Notes under the pieces: model-generated | Told to the model about the DNA's origin: nothing | Databases searched by the model: none | The model's input: only the letters and a program-made list of their open reading frames with translations | In this document: positions 56,021 through 64,000 of the stretch, one piece after another | How positions within the stretch are numbered: the first letter of the stretch is position 1 | Layout of the letters: every line of letters starts with the position of its first letter | Source of the DNA: Symbiodinium natans | Lineage: Eukaryota > Sar > Dinophyceae > Suessiales > Symbiodiniaceae | Direction of reading: 5' to 3' | DNA: 64,000 nt | NCBI GenBank assembly: GCA_905221605.1 | Contig: CAJNDS010001813.1 | Coordinates: 126,001 to 190,000 of the forward strand | Translations under genes and position numbers: made by a program

Positions 56021-56280
56021 TAAACCCTAAACCCTAAACCCTAAACCCTAAACCCTAAACCCTAAACCCTAAACCCTAAACCCTAAACCCTAAACCCTAA
56101 ACCCTAAACCGTCTGAGCTTTGGTGTTGGAGGTTGGCTGGTGCCTTCGCCCTCGGGTGTTGCAAAGGGATGCTTCTAGGGTGGGTTGGCCTCCCTGGAAC
56201 CAGGCCCCTGCTCGCCCTGCTCCACGGCCCTGGGCTTATTTAGTTTAGGGTTTAGGCGTTTAGGGCTGAGGGCTGGGTTC

Positions 56281-56351
56281 CTAGACCCAAGAGTAGCCAA
56301 GGAAAAAAGAAGGGGGGCCCTTTTTGGGTGATAAGCGCCTGCTCCGGGTCA
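56281..56351. mobile_element. MITE-like family B, copy 8
   Basis: CTAGACCCAAGAGTAGCC to CGCCTGCTCCGGGTC. Confidence 0.7.
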
Positions 56352-56624
56352 GAGGTTCGGTTGGGTGCAGCTGGGTTGGACTGGGGTCCTCTGAGTTCCG
56401 GCCGAAGGTTTTTGCGATTTGGGAGTGTAGGCCCTGACCCTAAATCTAAAACCCTAGACCCTAACACCTATAAACCCTACTTTAAAAACCCCTAAATCCT
56501 AAACCCTAAGCCCTAAATCCTAAACCCTAAACCCCAAACCCTAAACCCTAAATCCTAAACCCTAAACCCTAAACCCTAAACCCTAAACCCAAGCCCCTCA
56601 AACCCTGCCACTCTGCCCAAGTTC

Positions 56625-56683
56625 CCGGCTCGTCTTGCGAAATCGGAGTGCCCATCTCGAAGTCGGGTTCCTCAGTTGATGCG
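56625..56683 (-). CDS. Exon-like stretch, - strand
   Basis: TEEPDFEMGTPISQDEPGTW, acidic; splice sites not fixed. Confidence 0.35.
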
Positions 56684-57624
56684 TTTCTAAAGGTGTTTAG
56701 GGTTTAGGGTTTAGGGTTTGGGTTTTTTGGGTTAGGGGGGGGGGGGAGATTCGCCTCGGTTTTTGGGTTAGAGGTTCTTGTCTTCAAGATGTTTGGGGCG
56801 TTTAAGTTAGGCTTCTTCGGTGATTTTGGGTGAAGTTTTCCGGGTTTTTGGAGCTTCCTTTTGTAGAGGGCCTAGAGAAACATAATGGATGTTTTGGGGC
56901 AGCGATTATTGATAAGTATCTAGGGATTGCAAGGGTTTAGGGTTTAGGGTTGAAGTATAGTCATAATCGTGTCCCTTAGGGTTTTCGTACTGCCCCCCTC
57001 TGTACTACCCCCCCCCCCCCCCACAATCATGGCGATTTGGGGATGCAGCGTAGGTAAGGTCATTTAAGGGGGGGGGGGGGGGTAGTAGGCGAACATAACC
57101 AACTCTTGGGGTCCCTTTTTATGGGTTTTCTGGGATGTTCCCCCTTGTGCTACGAAGGACGGTCAGTATAAGGGGGATTCTCCCAAAGGGATCCCTTATA
57201 TGCCCTATACAACCCAAGGGCCCATACCTCTGAACCCTTTAAAGGAGGTAAAGGACCAGATCCAGGGCGAATATCATGACTACCCGTAGACCAACCCCAG
57301 CAGCGAAGTCCTAGGAGAATGAAGCAAGCCTGAATCAAGGATCAAACCCCAGACCTCAAGTCCCAAAACACACAAACCCTCAATCCCAAACCCTCAGCAT
57401 CCTAAACTCTATACGCATCCGGCGAGGCGGATCCTGACCCCGCAATCCCCGATCGTGCCACGAAGTCTTTGATAGAGAGAGCCTGAAACCTTGTGAGGTT
57501 GTTTTGGCTCGGGCCTGGGTCGGGTTGAGGTCCTGATGGCAGTGGGAGTGGGGTGGGTCCCTACACCCTAACAAGGCCCTCAAGAGTTTAGGGTTAGGGT
57601 TTAGGGTTCAGGGTCAACCTTAAA

Positions 57625-57722
57625 CCCACACCCTGCAAACTACGGGCTTCGAACTGGGTGGCCGCACCGCCTCAGACGTAGCCAAATACCACGAGGTCGA
57701 GACCATCTGTGGCAGCTTGAAA
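57625..57722 (+). CDS. Exon, + strand
   Basis: FELGGRTASDVAKYHEVETI then CGSLK, with donor GAAA|GCATGT (GC). A family G element starts in the intron just after. Confidence 0.4.
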
Positions 57723-57734
57723 GCATGTAATTGT

Positions 57735-57945
57735 AAGGGCAATTGCATGGTCCCTTAGTATGGGCCCTTCAAACGGGCACCCCTTCTATACCCCCTAAAC
57801 CCTAAACCCTAAACCCTAAACCCTAAACCCTAAACCCTAAACCCTAAACCCTAAACCCTAAACCCTATACAAATTGGTCCATACATCAGAACCCTTTCAA
57901 GGAGCCTAGGGACCATCTTAAGGGACCATGAAACTACCCTCAGAT
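57735..57945. mobile_element. MITE-like family G, copy 5, split by ten CCCTAAA units
   Basis: Left part ends CACCCCTTCTATACCCC, right part starts TATACAAATTGGTCCATACA. The insert (57793-57865) is ten perfect heptamers plus CCC. The uninterrupted copy has TTATATACCCCTTTTCTAC. Confidence 0.85.
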
Positions 57946-58040
57946 TGATTATTAGGGTTTAGGGTTTAGGGTTTAGGGTTTAGGGTTTAGGGTTCAGGGT
58001 TTAGGGCTGAGTTTTTAGGCTTGGATTCGGGTTTGGGATT

Positions 58041-58144
58041 CTGGCCCCAAGAGTAACCTAGGAATGAAAGGGTGCAGTCTTTGCTGTAAAGGGCATACAG
58101 GGGAACTTCAACCCCCCCCCACGAAGGTAGGCTTTCTGGATCCT
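58041..58144. mobile_element. MITE-like family B, copy 9
   Basis: CCAAGAGTAACCTAGGAATG to GTAGGCTTTCTGGATCCTA. Confidence 0.75.
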
Positions 58145-58512
58145 AAACCCTAAGCCCCTACACAATCGCCCTTTGCCAGGGGTTCCTCCTATGATCAGGG
58201 GCCCGAAAGAAGTGACATCTGAAGATGCCCCAACCCATGAGCCACCAACCCTAAACCCCAAACCCTAAACCCTAAAAACTTAAACCCTAAACCAAGCCCC
58301 ACAATGCCCCTAAAGCCCCACATCCCCTAACAGCCTAAAAAGTTTCTATCTTGCATCATGAGGGGCCGACAGAAAGGGTTTAGGGTTTGAGGATATAAAA
58401 AGGGTACAAGGGGGATCTCAATTCTTGGGAAACCAGCCCCCCCCCCCCCCCTGTTCTGTAGAGTTCAAGGACTTAGGATTTAAGGCTTCACTTGGGATGT
58501 TCCCCAGTATAC

Positions 58513-58583
58513 TACCCAGAGACTCCAAAACCCCTTAATTACGAAATATACCCTTAATTGAGGGGTTTTGGAGTCTCTGGGTA
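58513..58583. mobile_element. MITE-like family C, copy 3, near-perfect palindrome
   Basis: Arms TACCCAGAGACTCCAAAACC and complement match over 28 bases with one mismatch; total 71 bases. Confidence 0.9.
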
Positions 58584-58769
58584 TCAGTCCTTAATAGGGA
58601 TAGTAGTACACCCCATTATAATCCCGATTAAGGGCTGGTAGTTAAGGGCTTCACTCGTAACCGCATCTGGCCCGGAAACCCTAAACCCTAAACCCTAAAC
58701 CCCAAACCCTAAACCCTAAACCCTAAACCCTATAACCATAGACCCTAAACCCTAGGCTTAGGGTAGCAG

Positions 58770-61400
58770 ATCTGCCTGGACGACCAGGGTGAGAGAACCG
58801 AGGATGACAAACGCAGCGACGAAGAGGGCGCACACCTCGTTTCTTACTGGGTTCAGGGTATAAGGTTTAGGGTTTAGGGTTGGGAATGAGGGACCCTATA
58901 TAATCCCTTAAAGGGTATATATATATAATATAGGGAATATATAGGTCTTGGAGCTCTAGTGTGGAGGGCGAACATCTGGGGCTTTGGTACGGGCCGAGCC
59001 TACTCTGAATGGTATTTTCAGTTGCCCGGAGCGCCGCAAGCCCGCTCGTCGTGGGAATTGCTCGTTGACGTACATCTGGTGGTAAACTGCAAGCCCTACA
59101 CCCTAAACCCTAAACCCTGAGCCGAACTCTCGGGTCTAGGGCTTAGGGTATACTTTGGGTTTACAGCGTTGGGGTTTAGGGTTTAGGGTTTAGGGTTCAG
59201 GGTTCAGGGTTTAGGGTTTAGGGCCTAGGGTTCGGGGTTTCAAGCCTTTGAAGCCAGGGTGGAGGTTTTCGGCCCAAGATGCACACCAAACCTTATGTAG
59301 TCAGAGGTTTAGGGTTGAGGGTTTAGAATTTAGGTATCAGGGTTTAGGGTTTAGGGTTTGGGGTTTAGGATTTAGGGTTTAAGGCGGGGTCCTGGGCCAG
59401 AGTCCTGGGGGCCCATGAAGCCCTTAGAACACTAGTCCTCCGACCCGCAAGAGCCTGAACCATACTCCCCCTAAGGCTCCAAGCCCCCAAGGTTCTTAAA
59501 ATTTACAGCCCTAATGTCCTTAACCCTAGACCCCAATAGCCCTGAAGCCCTAAACCTTGAACCCCAAACCCTAACAGCCCTGAAGCCCTAAAGCATACAC
59601 CCGTAAAGACGAATAAACCCTGAACCTCAAAGCCCTGCCTAAACCCTCAACCCTAAACTCGAGACCCTTCAAGCCCTTGATTGGGCTTAAAGCCCTTGAA
59701 GCCCCTGAAATGCAGGCCCGGGGGCCGCATCTGCATCCGCGGGATCTTGGATCCAGCGCATCTGCCCAGAGGTTCGAGTTGGGTTTAGGGTTTAGGGTTT
59801 AAGGTTTAGGGTTTAGGGTTTAGGGCTTAGGGCTTAGGGCTTGGGGTTTGGGGTTTGGGGTTTGGGGTTTAGGGTTTAGGGTTTAGGGTTTAGGGTTTAG
59901 GGTTTAGGGTTTAGGGCTACTTAAGGGCGGTGAGGGTCGAGGCTGAGATCTTAAGACGCCAAACCCGGAGGGTGAGAGAACAGAGCAAGAGAGACAGAAA
60001 GAAAGAACACGAGGAGTATAAATACACCCTACACCCTAAACCCTAAACCCTAAAACCCTAAACCCTAAACCCTAAACCCTAAACCCTAAAACCCTAAACC
60101 CTAAACCCCACGCCCTAGACCCTAAGCCTCACCGAGAGGGAGGAGAGGCCCCAAATGTTGCGTGAACATTTCGCGGCCAGAGGCTCAGGCTCGGGGATCT
60201 GAGGTTGAGGGTTGCGGGTTGAGGGTTCAGGCTTTAGCATTTCCCTAAACCCTAAACCCTAAACCCTAAACCCTAAACCCTAAACCCTAAACCCTAAACC
60301 CTAAACCCTAAACCCTAAACCCTAAACCCTAAACCCCAAACTCTACAGAGGGGCGCTGGGTCTGGCGTTTGAAGCGGCACAAAGCGCGAACACCAGAAGC
60401 GCCTGAATGAGGACTGCGACAACCAGGATGGCGACCTGGCAGCGCTCGGGTTTAGGGTTTAGGGTTTAGGGTTTAGGGTGCGCATTGGTTTAGGGTCTGC
60501 GGGAGTTCAGAGTTTAAGGCTTAGGGTTTAGGGTTTAGGGCGGAGGGGGATCTGTGACATTACAGAACGAAAAGAGGGACTCTTCTAAGGGCCCTCAGGG
60601 GGGCTCTGAAGGCTTCAGGGTTTGGGGATTTCTTGCTCAGGCTTTAGGGTCCAGGGTTTAGGGGTTTAGGGTTTGGGGTTTAGAGACTACTTACGCATGT
60701 CCCTTTCGCGACACCTTTTGGACCTAAACACAAACTTCTGGGACGCTGACAGTTCTCGAAAGTGTCTTCTCGGGTATGATGCAATATGACCCCCCTTAGA
60801 TTGGGGTATTCGGGGGCACCGTCTATATGACTATATGAGTGTATATACCACCCCCCTAAACCTGAAACCCCAAACCCCAAACCCTAAACCCGCTTATCTG
60901 AACGCGAAACCCCCTTATCTGAACCCTAGCCCCCTCTTGTGTGAACAACAACCCTAAATCTAAACCCCTGAATCTAAACCCTAAACCTGCAACCCCCTTA
61001 ACTACGAGCTGCTGAAAACTCCCCCAAAAAAATCCAGGATGATTATGTGTTTGTTGTTAAGGGTTCTACACCCTAAACCCTAAACCCGAAAACCCAAACC
61101 CGATACCCTAAACCCTAAACCCTAAACCCTAAACCCTAAACCCGGAACCCTAAATCTTAAAACACATGTGGAAGATGTAGACCCCAGAGGCCCAACAGTT
61201 GACGAACACCTCGCCAATCAGCCTGGCCTAACCCTGCACTACACCTAAAACCGAAGCCAGAATCGCTCTAGCCCTAGGGTTTAGGGGTTAGGGTTTAAGG
61301 TTTAGGGTGTAGGAATTCAGGTTTAGGAGACAGACGACCACAAAGCCTAAGCCGGTAGCCATGAGCAATGCCGGAGCAAGAGAGAGCAGCGAGCTACGCC
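58770..61400 (-). CDS. Candidate multi-pass membrane protein, exons scattered among arrays
   Basis: Minus-strand exon-like segments, 5' to 3': about 61400-61328 (SLLSLAPALLMATGLGFVVV), 61228-61170 (LIGEVFVNCWASGVYI), 60448-60362 (RCQVAILVVAVLIQALLVFA), 60210-60132 (QIPEPEPLAAKCSRNIWGLS), 59780-59712 (NSNLWADALDPRSRGC), 59085-59005 (VYHQMYVNEQFPRRAGLRRS) and 58850-58770 (EVCALFVAAFVILGSLTLVV). Four are strongly hydrophobic helices. Each segment is bounded by telomere arrays. Family not recognised; phases not joined, so more than one gene is possible. Confidence 0.45.
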
Positions 61401-61957
61401 CTCGACCCCTGAACCTGTAGCTTAAGGTTAGGGTTTGGGGTTTAGGGTTTAATGAGGGTTCAGGGTTTAGGGCTTAGGGTTTAGGGTTTGGGGGCACCCT
61501 GGTGTCACCAGGTAGGCCCTTATTTAACCTTAAGTCGAGAGCCCTGAACAAATGCTGGGCCCGTACTCAACCTTAGACCCGGCCTGGGACCCTCCCCTAA
61601 ACTAAGTGAGGGGTCGCTTCCGTCGAGCGACAGACCCCGAACGCTCCGCCCAAGCGAAAAGAGAAACGGAAAGGTGAGGGTTAAGCCTCACCGTCTGTCC
61701 TGGACAGGCCAACGGACATCGGCCTATTTTACGACAACGTCAAAACTCGGCTAAGGGATGGCCGGCACCCAGACCACCTTTAAAAGTTTAGCGTAGCTAA
61801 AGTATAACCCCAAATCGTAACCCTTTGCCTCTGCAGGTGGTTCAGGGTTTTGGGGTTTGCCGGGCCCGCCCCCCCCCAAAACCCCCTGGCCTCTGGTGGC
61901 CCAAGGGCAGGGGGCAGCGAGGGCTGATCCAGGAAAGCCCAGAAACCCCCCCAAATC

Positions 61958-62600
61958 AGCAAAGGCCTCTACGGGCCCTGACGTGCCGAAGGCCCGAAAA
62001 GGGCCGAGGCTACCCCGAACCCCAGCTTAAACCCTAACGCCGCAAAACCCTGCAAAGGCCTTCAAGCAAATAAGGGCCTCTACGGGCCCTAACGTGCCCG
62101 AAAAGGGCCGAGGCTACCCCGAACCCCAGCTTAAACCCTAGCGATTGAAATACTCATTGGCGAAAAAAAACTAATAGGTTCCCTGACCTTCAAATGAATA
62201 AAGCCTCTACGGCCCCTGACACGCCGAAGGTCAGAACAGGGCCCCGAGAGACCCCAAGAGCTACCAAAAGGCTTCAAAAGACTTCAAAAGGCCCCTTAAA
62301 AGAAGGGGGACCCCAGGATGCCCGTACCCGCAATGAAAAATGCGATTTTTTTGGTACTGAAATCGATGGTTTTGGGCTCCCCTTCATTTTACCCCGGAAG
62401 CGCCAGGAAAGCCCCCAGGAAGCCCCCAAAAGGCCCCAAGAGCCACCAAAAGGCTTGAGGCCCTTAAAAGGGGAATCCAGGAGCAGGCACAAAGAGTTTC
62501 CCTGACCTTCAATGAATAAGGACCTCTACGGGCCCTGACACGCCGAAGGCCCGAAAAGGGCCGAGCCTACCCCCAACCCCAGCTTAAACCCTAACACCGC
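61958..62600 (+). repeat. Four tandem copies of a GC-rich repeat, with family M copy 3 inside
   Basis: Copies near 61958-62040, 62065-62140, 62181-62247 and 62500-62600 share GCCTCTACGGGCCCTGAC, GCCGAAGGCCCGAAAAGGGC and CCCAGCTTAAACCCTAAC. A block at 62285-62400 matches the 10.43 and 11.58 kb element (GGGGGACCCCAGGATG, AATGCGATTTTTTT). Confidence 0.88.
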
Positions 62601-62894
62601 AACTTTAAAAACATCAAAGCAAGCATCAGGGCACAAGAAAGTAAATTCCATAAACCCTAAACCCTAATAGAGTATAGTTTGGGTGGCCGGGGTGGGTTGA
62701 CGGGCAACGCGAGCGCGCGGCCCGGGGCGTTTCACACCCGAGCGCGCGCCCTCCCCTGACACACCCCAAACCCTAAACCCTAAACCCTAAACCCTAAACC
62801 CTAGCCCTAAACCCTAAACCCTAAACGCTAAACCCTAGACCCTAAACCCTAGAACCCTAGAACCCGAACCTACAAGGCAAGTTGGCCGGTCTGA

Positions 62895-63040
62895 GTGTGC
62901 TTCCACCGGGGACCGGACCGAACGCAGGATGTCTGCGACGAGATGGAGAACTGCGCCAAAAACCTCGGCAACATCTTGTTACGTCAGTTCCCAAACTATA
63001 CCTTCTTTGGGAACCGCACATGCAGGGAGCCGGATGAGAA
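62895..63040 (+). CDS. Exon, + strand, Cys-rich extracellular-type peptide
   Basis: VCFHRGPDRTQDVCDEMENC, AKNLGNILLRQFPNYTFFGN and RTCREPDE: four Cys and two N-glycosylation-type sites. It could splice to about 63130-63171 (IVILVVLDLRNAE, acceptor CATTCAG). Family not recognised. Confidence 0.5.
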
Positions 63041-63479
63041 ACCCTACTCAACCCTGAACCCTAAACCCCGAACCCTGAACCCTAAACCCTAAACCGGAAC
63101 AGCTTGCTAGCGTTGAGCCCGGGGCATTCAGATTGTGATCCTCGTGGTCCTGGACCTGCGCAATGCAGAGTAGTCTTGCCTACACCCTAGCACAAGGGGT
63201 TTAGGGTTGAGGGTTTAGGGCCAGTAGCACTAAACCTTAAACCCCTAAGGCCCCTCAAACCCTCAAACCCCTGAACCACAAAATCCCCCCAACCCATACC
63301 CTTCTACGCCCCAAACCCTACTAGAGTGCCAGCACCCTAAGTCCCAAAAGCCCCTGCAGCACGGAGGTTTGAGGCGGGGATATAGAAGACAAAAACAGTG
63401 GAAGCGTCGTACGGAAATAAGGGGTTTAACGGGTTGAGGGTTTAGGGTTCAGGGTTTAGTCGTGGGAAAAACAACTCAT

Positions 63480-64000
63480 GTCTGAACAAAGTGAGTGGCG
63501 ATCATTTGCTGAGAGATCGTAGTGGTTACTAGAGTCAGTCAAGCACAACATTCAATGGGTGATTACCACATTTGAGCATTTCAGTGCAACTAACACAGCC
63601 GATACTTCATATTCACTGGTATAAGAATGTAAAGGGAATGGTATTATTACATGATAAATGGGGAATTTCGCGTTTATGGCTTAAAGAGTGTGTTAATTAA
63701 TCAAGGTTTGAAACAAACTTGGGCTCGTGAACCCCTTCTTGCTTCTGGCCCTCAGGCTCTTGGAGCTCTCATGTCTTGCTTTTTGGCCTTGCGCCCCCAA
63801 ACTTAAGGGCTATAAGGACCCCTAGAAGCGACCCTTAATCTTATTCCCATTTTTCGCCCATATACAAACCCTTTATATACCTGATATAGTCCATATGTAC
63901 CTAAGTTGCCCCTAAACAACCCGTGAATAACCCCAAATTTCCTCTATAAGGGTCCCTCCTGTCGTCCCCTTGAAAAACCAAACTCTGCAAAGTCTTTGGT
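63480..64000. other. AT-richer end of window, nothing recognised
   Basis: No telomere array and no exon I can support. The last 200 bases contain CCCTTATA/TATAAGGG-type motifs like those in MITE families. Confidence 0.4.

Larger units (their letters stand above)
9934..64000. repeat. Dispersed TTTAGGG/CCCTAAA telomere-type arrays throughout the right contig
   Basis: Heptamer arrays of about 2 to 28 units occur every few hundred bases in both orientations to the right-hand end. Interspersed unique segments of roughly 50-300 bases carry exons and MITEs. Arrays are often impure (TTTGGGG, TTCAGGG, TTTCGGG), and a given variant tends to repeat within one array. None is found in the left contig. 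TTTAGGG is the telomere repeat of plants, many algae, dinoflagellates and chromerids. Confidence 0.97.

Noticed and set aside
9934-64000. Right contig as a true chromosome end
   Set aside because: Arrays are short, in both orientations, dispersed over 54 kb and interleaved with exons; a terminus would show one long array in one orientation at an end.

Overview
This is nuclear DNA of a eukaryotic microalga, most likely an alveolate and probably a dinoflagellate. The evidence is: genes cut into very small exons; splice donors that are GT, GC or GA, usually followed by acceptors of the form AG|G; a voltage-gated cation channel of the type common in dinoflagellates; and plant/alga-type telomere heptamers (TTTAGGG). 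There are no bacterial features. The species cannot be read from the sequence.

A 100-N scaffold gap (9834-9933) joins two contigs that look very different. The left contig (1-9833) has no TTTAGGG arrays. It carries the first exon of an ANF-receptor/GABA-B-like protein (minus strand, ATG at 948) and, upstream on the same strand, a candidate multi-exon membrane protein gene (about 8800 to 3290) with pyrimidine-rich introns, a very long CA microsatellite and a 65-base poly-C run.

The right contig (9934-64000) is unusual. More than a hundred short arrays of TTTAGGG/CCCTAAA, in both orientations, lie every few hundred bases for 54 kb. The unique pieces between them are not random: many are coding exons or members of several MITE-like inverted-repeat families. 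By joining exons in phase I reconstruct: (1) a small secreted-protein gene at 14395-13691 (minus; 4 exons, 109 codons), two of whose introns are telomere arrays flanked by direct duplications that carry the splice sites; (2) a one-domain voltage-gated cation channel (minus, 42956 to 24993 or beyond) with S1, S2, S3, arginine-rich S4, S5, pore helix, S6 and a C-terminal EF-hand, each on its own small exon; (3) a candidate multi-pass membrane protein at about 61400-58770 (minus); plus isolated exons on both strands. A 2.7-kb island free of telomere repeats (35.8-38.55 kb), bounded by CT microsatellites and holding a 438-codon ORF, sits inside the S3-S4 intron of the channel.

The main discovery candidate is that telomere-type arrays here behave like intron-forming insertions. 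Several interrupt exons or MITEs with target-side duplications of 10 to about 48 bp; one lies exactly (5 x 7 bases) at the centre of a palindrome; one inferred intron (25149-25077) is telomere array from end to end. Variable duplication length and insertion at hairpin centres suggest break repair with telomere-repeat addition rather than a transposase; where the break was in an exon, the duplicated AG|G supplies donor and acceptor. All exon joins are by eye; transcripts would be decisive.
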